From positions 1 to 46,592 of the forward strand of contig NZ_AKJE01000030.1 of NCBI RefSeq assembly GCF_000282495.1: a stretch of 46,592 nucleotides of DNA. The letters are read 5' to 3'. Both the position numbers and the translations under genes were made by a program. Below are positions 1 through 8,811 of this stretch, piece by piece (position 1 is the first letter of the stretch; the number at the start of each line of letters is the position of its first letter). Under the pieces are notes generated by a model. That model saw only the letters and a program-made list of their open reading frames with translations. It was not told the DNA's origin and ran no database searches. Source of the DNA: Pseudomonas sp. GM79. GTDB taxonomy: Bacteria; Pseudomonadota; Gammaproteobacteria; Pseudomonadales; Pseudomonadaceae.

Positions 1-62
1 ATCTGCCGTCAACCCCTGATTTCACAATTCTGTCATATAAGGCAAAGAAGCCCCGAAAACAC

Positions 63-90
63 GAAGGCCGGCCCCTAAGGGCCGGCCTTC
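63..90 (-). terminator. Rho-independent terminator after bauC
   Basis: A 12-bp perfect GC-rich stem with a 4-nt loop (CTAA) lies just beyond the bauC stop codon. On the minus strand it is followed by GTGTTTTC, a short T run, so it most likely ends the bauA-bauC transcript. It could act in both directions. Confidence 0.75.
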
Positions 91-101
91 TTCCCTTCTA
101 C

Positions 102-1595
102 TTACAAACTAGGGAATGCGAATTGCGAAGCCTCATGGCTCGCACGTTGCGGCCAGCGCTGGGTAATAGCTTTGCGACGGGTATAAAAACGGACGCCATC
201 CGGACCATAGGCATGCAGATCGCCGAACAGCGAACGCTTCCAGCCGCCAAAGCTGTGATAAGCCACCGGCACCGGCAAAGGCACGTTGACGCCGACCATG
301 CCCACTTCAATCTCATCGCAGAACAACCGCGCAGCTTCCCCATCACGCGTGAAGATACAGGTGCCGTTGCCATACTCGTGATCGTTGATCAGTTGCATCG
401 CCTCTTCCAGGCTGTTGACCCGAACGACGCACAGCACCGGCCCGAAGATCTCTTCTTTATAGATGCGCATCTCTGGCGTGACGTTATCGAACAGGCAACC
501 GCCCAGGAAGAAACCTTCTTCATGACCGGCCACGCTCAGACCACGACCATCCACCACCAAGGTCGCCCCTGCTGAAACGCCGTCTTCTATATAGCCACTG
601 ACTTTATCGCGAGCCTGACCGGAAACCAGCGGCCCCATGTCCAGGCCACAGGTCGTACCGGCACCGATTTTCAACGCTTTGACCTGCGGTACCAGTTTGG
701 CCACCAACGCATCGGCCACTTGATCGCCGACGCATACAGCCACCGAGATCGCCATGCAACGCTCACCACACGAACCGTACGCCGCGCCCATCAGTGCGCT
801 GACGGCGTTATCCAGATCCGCATCCGGCATTAATACCGCGTGGTTCTTCGCCCCGCCCAGCGCCTGGACGCGTTTGCCGCGCTTGGTGCCTTCGGCGTAA
901 ATGTATTCGGCAATCGGTGTCGAGCCGACGAAGCTCAGCGCTTTGACTTCCGGCGCTTCAATCAAGGCATCCACCGCAGCCTTGTCGCCATGTACCACAC
1001 TCAGCACGCCTTTCGGCAGGCCGGCTTCCAACAGCAGCTGAGCAATCAGTAGCGTCGAGCTTGGATCGCGCTCGGACGGTTTCAGGATAAAGCAGTTGCC
1101 GCAGACGATCGCCAGCGGGTACATCCACAACGGCACCATAGCCGGGAAGTTGAACGGGGTAATACCGGCCACCACACCCAATGGCTGGAAATCCGACCAG
1201 GCATCAATGTTCGGCCCGACGTTACGGCTGTACTCACCCTTGAGAATTTCCGGCGCAGCGCAGGCGAACTCGACGTTCTCGATCCCGCGCTTCAATTCAC
1301 CAGCAGCGTCTTCTAGGGTCTTGCCGTGTTCTTCGCTGATCAGTTGGGCGATGCGGGATTCGTTCTGTTCCAGCAGCTGCTTGAAACGGAACATCACCTG
1401 AGCGCGCTTGGCCGCTGGCGTATTACGCCAGGCCGGGAACGCAGCTTTGGCCGAGTCGATGGCTTTTTGAATGGTTTCACGGCTGGCCAATGGCAGTTTG
1501 TGGATCGCCTGACCGGTGGACGGGTTGAACACGTCGGCCGTACGACCGTCTTCGGTCACCAGTTCGCCATTGATCAAATGCGGAATAAGGCTCAT
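102..1595 (-). CDS. bauC: CoA-acylating malonate-semialdehyde (3-oxopropanoate) dehydrogenase, MmsA family
   Basis: An aldehyde dehydrogenase of 497 residues that would convert malonate semialdehyde, made from beta-alanine by the upstream transaminase, to acetyl-CoA and CO2 with NAD. The N-terminus is MSLIPHLINGE; the reading frame stays open upstream, but this start gives the usual family length and alignment. Visible hallmarks are FNPSTG near residue 24, ITPFNFPAMVP near 145-154, and GSCGERCMA with catalytic Cys280, the signature of CoA-acylating methylmalonate-semialdehyde dehydrogenases. It lies 65 bp downstream of bauA on the same strand, which favours BauC (PA0130-like) over the valine-pathway MmsA paralogue. 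The family assignment is firm; the exact substrate is inferred from the neighbour. Confidence 0.9.
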   Translation of the reverse strand: MSLIPHLINGELVTEDGRTADVFNPSTGQAIHKLPLASRETIQKAIDSAKAAFPAWRNTPAAKRAQVMFRFKQLLEQNESRIAQLISEEHGKTLEDAAGELKRGIENVEFACAAPEILKGEYSRNVGPNIDAWSDFQPLGVVAGITPFNFPAMVPLWMYPLAIVCGNCFILKPSERDPSSTLLIAQLLLEAGLPKGVLSVVHGDKAAVDALIEAPEVKALSFVGSTPIAEYIYAEGTKRGKRVQALGGAKNHAVLMPDADLDNAVSALMGAAYGSCGERCMAISVAVCVGDQVADALVAKLVPQVKALKIGAGTTCGLDMGPLVSGQARDKVSGYIEDGVSAGATLVVDGRGLSVAGHEEGFFLGGCLFDNVTPEMRIYKEEIFGPVLCVVRVNSLEEAMQLINDHEYGNGTCIFTRDGEAARLFCDEIEVGMVGVNVPLPVPVAYHSFGGWKRSLFGDLHAYGPDGVRFYTRRKAITQRWPQRASHEASQFAFPSL

Positions 1596-1660
1596 GCAGG
1601 GCTCCAGAAAAGTTGTCCACAGGCGCCCATCACCGGGCGCCTCTATATAGAAGGGAAAAA

Positions 1661-3010
1661 TCAGTCGAGTTTGTTCAGCACTTCGCCGACCGCGTCGAAC
1701 AAGCGATCGAGGTCTTGCGGCTTGCTGTTGAAGGTTGGGCCGAACTGCAGGGTGTCGCCGCCGAAGCGCACGTAGAACCCGGCTTTCCACAGAGCCATGC
1801 CGGCTTCGAACGGACGCACGATGGCATCGCCGTCGCGAGGCGCAATCTGGATGGCACCGGCCAACCCGTAGTTACGAATGTCGATGACGTTTTTCGAGCC
1901 CTTCAAACCATGCAATGCATTTTCGAAATGCGGTGCCACTTCCGCCACGCTCTGCACCAGGTTTTCCTTTTGCAGCAGGTCGAGTGCCGCCAGGCCCGCA
2001 GCGCAAGCCACCGGGTGGGCGGAATAGGTGTAGCCGTGCGGGAATTCCACCGCGTATTCCGGCGTCGCCTGGTTCATGAAGGTCTGATAGATCTCGGAGC
2101 TGGCAATCACTGCGCCCATCGGGATCGCGCCGTTGGTGACTTGCTTGGCAATGCACATCAGGTCCGGCGTCACGCCAAAGCTGTCGGCACCGAACATCGA
2201 ACCGGTACGACCAAAACCGGTGATCACTTCGTCGAACACCAGCAGGATGTTGTGCTGATCGCAGATCTCGCGCAGACGCTTGAGGTAACCCTGCGGCGGA
2301 ACCAGCACGCCAGCGGAACCAGCCAATGGCTCGACGAATACCGCTGCGATGTTCGAGGCATCGTGCAGCTCGATCAACTTGAGCAATTCATCCGCCAGCG
2401 CGATACCACCCTGCTCCGGCATGCCACGAGTGAAAGCATTGCTCGCCAGCAAAGTGTGCGGCAGGTGATCAACGTCCATCATCGCCTGACCGAACAGTTT
2501 GCGGTTGCCGTTCACGCCACCAAGGCTGGTGCCGGCGATGTTCACGCCGTGATAACCACGAGCACGACCGATCATTTTGGTTTTGGTGGCCTGGCCTTTC
2601 AGGCGCCAGTAAGCACGCACCATTTTCACCGCCGTGTCTGCACACTCGGAACCCGAGTCGGTAAAGAACACGTGATTCAGATTGCCCGGCGTCAGGTCGG
2701 TGATTTTCTCGGCCAACTGGAACGACAGTGGGTGACCGTACTGGAAGCCCGGCGAGTAATCGAGGGTGCCCAGTTGCTTGGCCACCGCTTCCTGAATTTC
2801 CTTGCGGGTGTGCCCGGCGCCGCAGGTCCACAGACCAGAGAGCGAATCGTAGACCTTGCGGCCCTTGTCGTCTGTCAGCCAACTGCCCTCGGCAGCCACG
2901 ATCAGTCGCGGGTCGCGCTGGAAATTGCGGTTCGCGGTGTAGGGCATCCAGTGAGCATCGAGCTTGAGCTGGCTGGCCAGGGAAGTCGGGGCGTTTTCAG
3001 GCACGTTCAT
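1661..3010 (-). CDS. bauA: Beta-alanine (omega-amino acid):pyruvate transaminase
   Basis: A class-III PLP aminotransferase of 449 residues. It transfers the amino group of beta-alanine, and often other omega-amino acids, to pyruvate, giving malonate semialdehyde and alanine. The start MNVPENAPTS is chosen because a frame extension of seven residues (MPCEVLP) is not typical of the family. The PLP-binding lysine is Lys289 in CIAKQVTNG; VFDEVITGFGRTG (near 258-270) holds the cofactor-contacting Asp. It is co-oriented with bauC, and the pair is divergent from the LysR gene bauR, an arrangement also known from P. aeruginosa. The product is cytoplasmic. Confidence 0.93.
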   Translation of the reverse strand: MNVPENAPTSLASQLKLDAHWMPYTANRNFQRDPRLIVAAEGSWLTDDKGRKVYDSLSGLWTCGAGHTRKEIQEAVAKQLGTLDYSPGFQYGHPLSFQLAEKITDLTPGNLNHVFFTDSGSECADTAVKMVRAYWRLKGQATKTKMIGRARGYHGVNIAGTSLGGVNGNRKLFGQAMMDVDHLPHTLLASNAFTRGMPEQGGIALADELLKLIELHDASNIAAVFVEPLAGSAGVLVPPQGYLKRLREICDQHNILLVFDEVITGFGRTGSMFGADSFGVTPDLMCIAKQVTNGAIPMGAVIASSEIYQTFMNQATPEYAVEFPHGYTYSAHPVACAAGLAALDLLQKENLVQSVAEVAPHFENALHGLKGSKNVIDIRNYGLAGAIQIAPRDGDAIVRPFEAGMALWKAGFYVRFGGDTLQFGPTFNSKPQDLDRLFDAVGEVLNKLD

Positions 3011-3149
3011 GGGCAAAACCTCGCAGGGCAATAAGCGGCGTGGAGATGAAAAGCTTTCTTGCAGCTAAATTGCCACGGAGATAAAGTCGGTGAAATCCAA
3101 CTTTTCTAACCTTCAGTCAGCCCGCCACTAAACTTTGAGCAAACAAAGC

Positions 3150-4070
3150 ATGAGCAGCCGTCGTCCCGATCCGCTGGCGCAAGTCAGTGACTTTGATATC
3201 CGCCTGTTGCGGATTTTTCGCAGCGTCGTGGAATGCGGTGGCTTCTCCGCGGCAGAGTCGGTGCTGGGGATCGGTCGCTCGGCCATCAGCCAGCAGATGA
3301 GCGATCTGGAGCAACGCCTCGGCCTGCGTCTGTGCCAGCGCGGTCGCGCCGGTTTTTCCCTGACCGAAGAGGGCCGCGAGGTTTACCAATCGGCGTTGCA
3401 GCTATTAAGTGCGCTGGAAAGTTTCCGCACCGAGGTCAATGGCCTCCACCAACATTTGCGCGGTGAGTTGACCATTGGCCTGACCGACAACCTAGTCACC
3501 CTGCCCCACATGCGCATCACCCATGCCCTGGCGCAATTGAAGGAGCGTGGCCCGGATGTACAGATCCAGATCCGCATGATCGCGCCCAATGAAGTCGAAC
3601 AAGGCGTGCTCGACGGGCGCTTGCATGTTGGCGTGGTGCCGCAGGCCAGTGCGCTGTCGGGGCTGGAATATCAGCCGCTCTACAGCGAGCGTTCGCTGCT
3701 GTATTGCGCGGTTGGCCATCCGCTGTTCTATGTCGACGACAGACAACTGGACGATGAGCGTCTCAACAGCCAGGACGCCATCGCCCCGACCTTCCGTTTG
3801 CCTGCCGAGATCCAGGCCCACTATCAGGCGCTCAACTGCACCGCCAGTGCATCGGATCGCGAAGGCATGGCATTTCTGATTCTGACCGGGCGCTACATCG
3901 GTTACCTGCCGGACCACTACGCCAGCCTCTGGGTGCAACAAGGCCGATTGCGTGCGCTGAAACCCAAGGCACGTTTTTATGACCTGAGCCTGGCATCGGT
4001 CACACGCAAGGGACGTCGCCCCCATTTGGTACTGGAGAGTTTTCTGGAGAGCCTGGCTGCAACACGCTAA
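3150..4070 (+). CDS. bauR: LysR-type regulator of beta-alanine catabolism
   Basis: A 306-residue LysR-family protein. The N-terminal winged helix-turn-helix starts at about residue 10 (FDIRLLRIFRSVVECGGFSA, then GRSAISQQMSDLEQRLG), followed by a C-terminal substrate-binding domain. The ATG at 3150 is chosen; an in-frame TTG at 3135 would add five residues. It is divergent from bauA across a 139-bp gap, so it likely controls that promoter and its own, with beta-alanine as the expected effector by analogy to BauR. No clear Shine-Dalgarno sits at the ideal distance; GAG lies about 10 nt upstream. Confidence 0.82.
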   Translation: MSSRRPDPLAQVSDFDIRLLRIFRSVVECGGFSAAESVLGIGRSAISQQMSDLEQRLGLRLCQRGRAGFSLTEEGREVYQSALQLLSALESFRTEVNGLHQHLRGELTIGLTDNLVTLPHMRITHALAQLKERGPDVQIQIRMIAPNEVEQGVLDGRLHVGVVPQASALSGLEYQPLYSERSLLYCAVGHPLFYVDDRQLDDERLNSQDAIAPTFRLPAEIQAHYQALNCTASASDREGMAFLILTGRYIGYLPDHYASLWVQQGRLRALKPKARFYDLSLASVTRKGRRPHLVLESFLESLAATR

Positions 4071-4072
4071 AA

Positions 4073-4165
4073 CCTGTGGGAGCGGGCTTGCTCGCGAAGA
4101 GGGAGTATCAGTCGACATTAATGCAACTGACACACCGCCTTCGCGAGCAAGCCCGCTCCCACAGG
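4073..4165. repeat. REPIN (type-I REP inverted pair)
   Basis: Two REP units in inverted orientation: the left arm begins CCTGTGGGAGCGGG and the right arm ends CCCGCTCCCACAGG, separated by about 40 bp. It lies 3 bp after the bauR stop and may help end or stabilise that transcript. Confidence 0.9.
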
Positions 4166-4266
4166 GATTGTGGTGTTCAGGTTTTATCGCAACAGGACTT
4201 GTCTGCGACCTGCGGGTGCGCTATCAACGCATCTGGTTACACCCATCTACCCGTTCGGAAGTGCCT

Positions 4267-4917
4267 ATGACCTTTGAAGTCCCAGCCCACGGCGGCAAAC
4301 CCGCCAGCCGCATTCGTCAGAAGAACGAAGAGACCATCATCAAAGCCGCCGAAGACGAGTTCGCCCGTCACGGATTCAAAGGCACCAGCATGAACACCAT
4401 CGCGCAGAAGGCCGGGTTGCCCAAAGCAAACCTGCATTACTACTTCACTAACAAACTCGGTTTGTATGTGGCGGTGCTGAGCAACATCCTTGAACTCTGG
4501 GACAGTACTTTCAATACCCTGACCGTCGAGGATGATCCGGCAGAAGCATTGACGCGATACATTCGCGCAAAAATGGAATTCTCCCGGCGCCAGCCACAAG
4601 CTTCGCGGGTCTTCGCCATGGAGGTCATCAGCGGCGGCGAATGCCTGAGCGAGCATTTCAACCAGGACTACCGCACCTGGTTTCAGGGCCGGGCCGCAGT
4701 GTTTCAGACCTGGATCGACGCCGGCAAAATGGACCCGATCGACCCGGTGCACCTGATCTTCCTGCTGTGGGGCAGCACCCAGCATTACGCCGATTTTGCC
4801 ACGCAGATCTGCCGTGTCACCGGGCGCACCAAGTTGACCAAGCAAGACATGGAAGACGCCGGCAACAACCTGATCCGCATCATTCTCAAAGGCTGCGGCC
4901 TGACGCCTGCTATCTAA
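4267..4917 (+). CDS. TetR/AcrR-family regulator, RutR-like
   Basis: A 216-residue TetR-family repressor. The HTH lies at about residues 25-70 (EFARHGFKGTSMNTIAQKAG, then LPKANLHYYFTNKLGLY), followed by an all-helical ligand domain of the RutR/TetR_C_3 kind. The start MTFEVPAHGG is preferred; the frame stays open upstream, but that part is translated from REP-proximal non-coding DNA. RutR proteins sense uracil/thymine and control pyrimidine degradation, a pathway that yields beta-alanine, which fits the bau genes next door. That link is inference. Its stop is 7 bp from the next start, so the two genes are probably one operon. Confidence 0.8.
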   Translation: MTFEVPAHGGKPASRIRQKNEETIIKAAEDEFARHGFKGTSMNTIAQKAGLPKANLHYYFTNKLGLYVAVLSNILELWDSTFNTLTVEDDPAEALTRYIRAKMEFSRRQPQASRVFAMEVISGGECLSEHFNQDYRTWFQGRAAVFQTWIDAGKMDPIDPVHLIFLLWGSTQHYADFATQICRVTGRTKLTKQDMEDAGNNLIRIILKGCGLTPAI

Positions 4918-4924
4918 GACACCT

Positions 4925-5506
4925 ATGCCTTTTACCCTCAGCGGCTTTTGCGAATACCGCGAAGATATTCGCAAAAGCCGCTTCATCACCCTCGCCGGAC
5001 CAATCACTAGCGCATCCGATGCCCAAGCGTTCATCGAGCAGCACAGTGATTTGAACGCCTCGCACAATTGCTGGGCCTGGAAACTCGGCGATCAATATCG
5101 CAGCAACGATGATGGCGAACCCGGCGGCACCGCTGGCCGGCCGATTCTGGCAGCGATCGAAGCGCAAGATTGCGATCAGGTCGCGGTGCTGGTGATCCGT
5201 TGGTATGGCGGCATTCAACTGGGCACCGGCGGCCTCGCCCGGGCCTATGGCGGCGGTGCCAACAAATGCCTGCAAGGGGCGCCGAAGGTCGAGCTGATCA
5301 GTCGGGTGCCGGTGAGTTGTGCCTGTGCATTTGGCGAGTTGGCGCTGGTGAAGCTTCGGGTAGCGGAACTGGGTGGTTTGGTCGTGGAAGAAACCTTCAC
5401 GGCCAATGGCGTGGAACTGCAATTGGCGATCGGCGAGGGGCAGATAGATACCCTGCAAACGCAGCTGGCGGACTTGAGTCGCGGGCGCATTTTGTTGCAG
5501 CGATAA
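4925..5506 (+). CDS. yigZ: IMPACT/YigZ family protein
   Basis: A 193-residue member of the YigZ/IMPACT family (UPF0029). The conserved core is visible at residues 45-105: ASHNCWAW, then DDGEPGGTAGRPIL, then VAVLVIRWYGGIQLGTGGL. The C-terminal part fits the small DUF1949-type domain. The biochemical role of bacterial members is poorly defined; links to translation or stress are proposed for relatives. It begins 7 bp after the TetR gene and is probably cotranscribed with it. Confidence 0.88.
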   Translation: MPFTLSGFCEYREDIRKSRFITLAGPITSASDAQAFIEQHSDLNASHNCWAWKLGDQYRSNDDGEPGGTAGRPILAAIEAQDCDQVAVLVIRWYGGIQLGTGGLARAYGGGANKCLQGAPKVELISRVPVSCACAFGELALVKLRVAELGGLVVEETFTANGVELQLAIGEGQIDTLQTQLADLSRGRILLQR

Positions 5507-5515
5507 AAGAAAGAT

Positions 5516-5609
5516 CAAAAGATCGCAGCCTTCGGCAGCTCCTACGCCGACCGTGTACTTCCATAAGAAATGCAATCCCGTAGGAGCTGCCGAAGGCTGC
5601 GATCTTTTG
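5516..5609. repeat. Type-II REP inverted pair
   Basis: Inverted copies of CAAAAGATCGCAGCC...CTCCTAC face each other over a spacer of about 34 bp. This is a different REP family from the GTGGGAGCGGG type. It lies 10 bp after the yigZ stop, and its T-rich end could serve as a terminator. Confidence 0.85.
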
Positions 5610-6127
5610 GGGCGCCCCGGTTTTCCTTATTCTCGATACTTGCCCACATCTGCTGTGCACCCGGCTGTGGATAACCTGAGCACATTCCCCTGTAACCCTT
5701 CTGTCATGCGGCTTTGCGGGCTTTGCTCATTTTTCATCCAAATTCCCAACGACAACATTTATTCCACGTAAAAACAAACAGTTAGAGCGGTTTATCGCCA
5801 TTAGAAGAAAGCCCCTCAGTGCTTATGCCCCTCCGCTCGGCTTGCGCACAAATACTGTGGAACAACCTGTGGATAACCCGTTCATGGCTGGCGCAGCCCC
5901 GTATCCGACATAGCTTGCAAGGTATTGCTCGTTTTTTGATCAATTCACAGCGCGCAAAACCAGAGCCTGATCAAAGAACGTGCCCTCAAGTGGTGCCTGA
6001 TTCGGAGTTGGAATAAGGCGAGACACCGCCCACAACCCTAAACCAGCAAGACCTTGCCGATTTCCTGACTCAATGGCCAGGAAATTGCTTTATCCCCAGG
6101 CATAACTTCTGTCGACCTGAGCCTGTC
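5610..6127. other. 518-bp gene-free leader upstream of the purine ABC operon
   Basis: I see no convincing gene here. The middle (about 5700-5800) is clearly AT-richer than its surroundings and would be the natural place for the ABC operon promoter. Two exact TGTGGATAA 9-mers occur (5666-5674 and 5868-5876), with a near copy TGTGGAACA at 5856. I could not make out a purine riboswitch core. Confidence 0.5.
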
Positions 6128-7693
6128 ATGTCCAACCCCGTGCCGATCCCCGATCAAATACCCCGCCTGCAATTGCGCAGAATCAGCAAACGTTATCCCG
6201 GTTGCCTGGCCAACGACGCCATCGACTTGAGTATTGCGCCCGGTGAAATCCACGCCCTGCTCGGCGAAAACGGTGCGGGAAAAAGTACCCTGATGAAGAT
6301 CATCTACGGCGTCACTCACGCCGACTCAGGGGAAATGATCTGGCAGGGCCAGCGCGTGACCATGCGCAATCCGGCCCAGGCGCGCGGCCTCGGGATTGGC
6401 ATGGTGTTCCAGCATTTCTCGCTGTTCGAAACCCTGAGTGTGGCGCAGAACATCGCGCTGGCCATGGGCGCGGCGGCGGGTACGCCGAAGCAGCTCGAAC
6501 CGAAGATTCGTGAAGTGTCCCAACGCTACGGCATGGCCCTGGAACCGGAGCGACTTGTCCACAGCCTGTCCATCGGCGAGCGTCAACGGGTGGAAATCAT
6601 TCGCTGCCTGATGCAGGACATCCGCCTGTTGATTCTCGATGAGCCGACATCTGTACTGACCCCGCAAGAAGCCGACGAATTGTTCGTCACTTTGCGTCGA
6701 CTGGCGGCCGAGGGCTGCAGCATTCTGTTTATCAGCCACAAGCTCGGCGAAGTGCGCGCGTTGTGCCACAACGCTACGGTGTTGCGCGGCGGTCGGGTAG
6801 CCGGGCATTGCGTGCCGGCGCAGTGCTCGGATCGGCAACTGGCGCAGTTGATGGTCGGTGAAGCTGCCGAGCTGATCACTGACTATCCAAAGGTCATGGG
6901 GGCTGATGCGTTTTTGAACGTGACGGGGTTGTCCTGGCACAACCCGGACCCGTTCGGCTGCTCTCTGAAGAATATTGATTTCGACGTGCGCCGCGGCGAA
7001 ATCGTGGGGGTCGCCGGAGTGGCCGGCAATGGTCAGGATGAGTTGCTGGCCTTGCTCAGTGGTGAAGAACGGTTGCCCCGCGATGACACCGCAACGATCA
7101 GTTTCGGCGGGCAACCGGTGGCGCATCTGCGGCCGGATGCACGACGCAAACTTGGCCTGGCGTTCGTCCCCGCCGAGCGTCTGGGTCATGGCGCGGTGCC
7201 GGAGCTGAGCCTGGCAGATAACGCCCTGCTGACCGCCTTTCAACAGGGGCTGGTCAGCCACGGGCTGGTCCAGCGCGACAAGGTCCAAGCGCTGGCGGAA
7301 GACATCATTCGCCGCTTCGGGGTCAAGACACCTGATTCCCTGGCACCGGCTCGCAGCCTGTCCGGCGGCAACTTGCAAAAATTCATCCTCGGTAGGGAAA
7401 TCCTTCAGCAGCCCAAGCTGTTGGTGGCCGCGCACCCGACCTGGGGCGTGGACGTCGGCGCGGCCGCGACCATTCACCGGGCGTTGATTGCCTTGCGCGA
7501 TGCTGGCGCGGCGATCCTGGTGATCTCCGAAGACCTCGACGAACTGTTCCAGATCTGCGATCGCCTCGGCGCCCTGTGCGGCGGTCAGCTATCGCCATTG
7601 CAGGCCACCGTCGACACCCATCTGAGCGACGTCGGCGGCTGGATGGCCGGCCAGTTCGACACACCTCAATCACCTGCCCCCGTAGCGCTTTAA
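6128..7693 (+). CDS. BMP-type nucleoside/purine ABC transporter, ATP-binding protein
   Basis: A 521-residue protein with two fused ABC domains, the layout of ribose/nucleoside importers (NupO/YufO, RbsA-like). Domain 1 has Walker A GENGAGKST (residues 46-54), the signature LSIGERQRVE and Walker B LLILDEPTS. Domain 2 has a degenerate Walker A (GVAGNGQDEL), the signature SLSGGNLQKF and a Walker B region reading LLVAAHPTWGVDVG. The altered second site is normal for this family. It would energise uptake of a purine base or nucleoside through the two permeases that follow. The start ATG at 6128 has only a weak Shine-Dalgarno; the next gene begins 11 bp after its stop. Confidence 0.9.
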   Translation: MSNPVPIPDQIPRLQLRRISKRYPGCLANDAIDLSIAPGEIHALLGENGAGKSTLMKIIYGVTHADSGEMIWQGQRVTMRNPAQARGLGIGMVFQHFSLFETLSVAQNIALAMGAAAGTPKQLEPKIREVSQRYGMALEPERLVHSLSIGERQRVEIIRCLMQDIRLLILDEPTSVLTPQEADELFVTLRRLAAEGCSILFISHKLGEVRALCHNATVLRGGRVAGHCVPAQCSDRQLAQLMVGEAAELITDYPKVMGADAFLNVTGLSWHNPDPFGCSLKNIDFDVRRGEIVGVAGVAGNGQDELLALLSGEERLPRDDTATISFGGQPVAHLRPDARRKLGLAFVPAERLGHGAVPELSLADNALLTAFQQGLVSHGLVQRDKVQALAEDIIRRFGVKTPDSLAPARSLSGGNLQKFILGREILQQPKLLVAAHPTWGVDVGAAATIHRALIALRDAGAAILVISEDLDELFQICDRLGALCGGQLSPLQATVDTHLSDVGGWMAGQFDTPQSPAPVAL

Positions 7694-7704
7694 CGGAGTT
7701 TCAC

Positions 7705-8811
7705 ATGCTGCTTTCTCTCGAACCCCGTGGCCAGCAATCACGCCTGATGTTGTGGTGCTCGCCCTTGCTGGCGGCCGTGTTGACGCTGGGCTGTGGCTCA
7801 TTGCTGTTTGTCGCGCTGGGTCACGATCCGTTGCTGACCTTGCACACGCTGCTGATTGCACCGATCAGCGACTTGTATGGCGTTTCCGAATTGTTGGTCA
7901 AAGCATTGCCGATTCTGCTCTGCGCATTGGGCCTGGCGGTGGCGTATCAGGCACGGATCTGGAACATCGGCGCCGAAGGTCAGTTGCTGCTCGGCGCCCT
8001 CGCTGGTAGTGCATTGGCGGTGAACATCATTGACTGGCAAGGCCGCTGGGCGCTGGTGTTGATCCTGCTCACAGGCACCCTGGCCGGCGCCGCATGGGCC
8101 GGGCTGACGGCGTGGTTGCGCACGCGCTTCAACGCCAATGAAATCCTCACCAGCATCATGCTCAATTACATCGCCCTGAACCTGCTGCTGTTCTGCGTCC
8201 ACGGGCCGCTGAAGGACCCGGCGGGGTTCAACTTTCCAGAGTCGGCAATGTTCGGCGATGCCAGTCGACTGCCACTGTTGATGGAGGACGGCCGGGTTCA
8301 TGCCGGTGTGTATTTCGCCTTGCTCGCGCTGGTGGCGGTGTGGGTATTGCTGCAGAAAAGCTTTGTCGGCTTCCAGATCAAAGTGCTCGGGCTGGACAAG
8401 CGCGCCGCCGGTTTCGTCGGCTTTCGCGAGAAGCGACTGATCTGGCTGGCGCTGTTGATCAGCGGCGGCCTCGCGGGACTGGCCGGCGTGTGCGAAGTCA
8501 CCGGGCCGATCGGCCAACTGGTGCCGCAGGTCTCACCGGGTTACGGCTATGCGGCGATCACCGTGGCGTTTCTCGGGCGGCTGAATCCCATCGGCATTCT
8601 GTTTTCCAGCCTGTTGATGGCGCTGCTGTACATCGGTGGCGAAAGCGCACAGATGAGCATGAACCTGCCGCAAGCGATCACTCAATTGTTCCAGGGGATG
8701 ATGCTGTTTTTCCTGCTGGCCAGTGACGTACTGATTCTCTACCGACCGCGTTTGAACCTGCGCTGGGCTCGCCGTGCACCAACCACCGCCGTACACGCAG
8801 GAGCCTTGTGA
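7705..8811 (+). CDS. BMP-type nucleoside/purine ABC transporter, permease 1
   Basis: A 368-residue inner-membrane protein with about eight to ten hydrophobic segments, matching the larger permease of YufP/NupP type. The conserved stretch YQARIWNIGAEGQ (near residue 75) and the ANEILTSIMLNYIA loop (near 150) are family hallmarks. The start at 7705 is supported by CGGAG 7 nt upstream and by position right after the ATPase gene; the frame is open further upstream only inside the ATPase gene. Its TGA stop shares one base with the ATG of the next permease (TGATG), so translation is coupled. Confidence 0.9.
   Translation: MLLSLEPRGQQSRLMLWCSPLLAAVLTLGCGSLLFVALGHDPLLTLHTLLIAPISDLYGVSELLVKALPILLCALGLAVAYQARIWNIGAEGQLLLGALAGSALAVNIIDWQGRWALVLILLTGTLAGAAWAGLTAWLRTRFNANEILTSIMLNYIALNLLLFCVHGPLKDPAGFNFPESAMFGDASRLPLLMEDGRVHAGVYFALLALVAVWVLLQKSFVGFQIKVLGLDKRAAGFVGFREKRLIWLALLISGGLAGLAGVCEVTGPIGQLVPQVSPGYGYAAITVAFLGRLNPIGILFSSLLMALLYIGGESAQMSMNLPQAITQLFQGMMLFFLLASDVLILYRPRLNLRWARRAPTTAVHAGAL

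Noticed and set aside
1596..1790. N-terminal extension of the bauC frame by 65 codons
   Set aside because: The extra residues are Arg-rich, match nothing in the dehydrogenase family and cover the gap to bauA. The ATG at 1595 gives a normal length of 497.
1613..3034. Long open frame of 473 codons on the plus strand opposite bauA
   Set aside because: It is the mirror of a high-GC gene: His/Arg/Val-rich translation without motifs. Similar shadows lie opposite most genes here (for example 14317-15531, 15622-16647, 26677-27687, 32238-34097).
5666..5876. Replication origin because of two DnaA-box 9-mers
   Set aside because: Only two exact boxes 200 bp apart, no cluster of boxes, no AT-rich 13-mers and none of the genes (dnaA, dnaN, gyrB, rpmH) that flank Pseudomonas oriC.
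5819..6016. 65-codon ORF in the leader of the ABC operon
   Set aside because: No good ribosome site and a translation without hydrophobic pattern or motif. It is probably chance.
5610..6127. Purine riboswitch upstream of the purine transporter
   Set aside because: I could not find the three-way-junction core (conserved loops and UAU/UC elements). A covariance-model search would decide.
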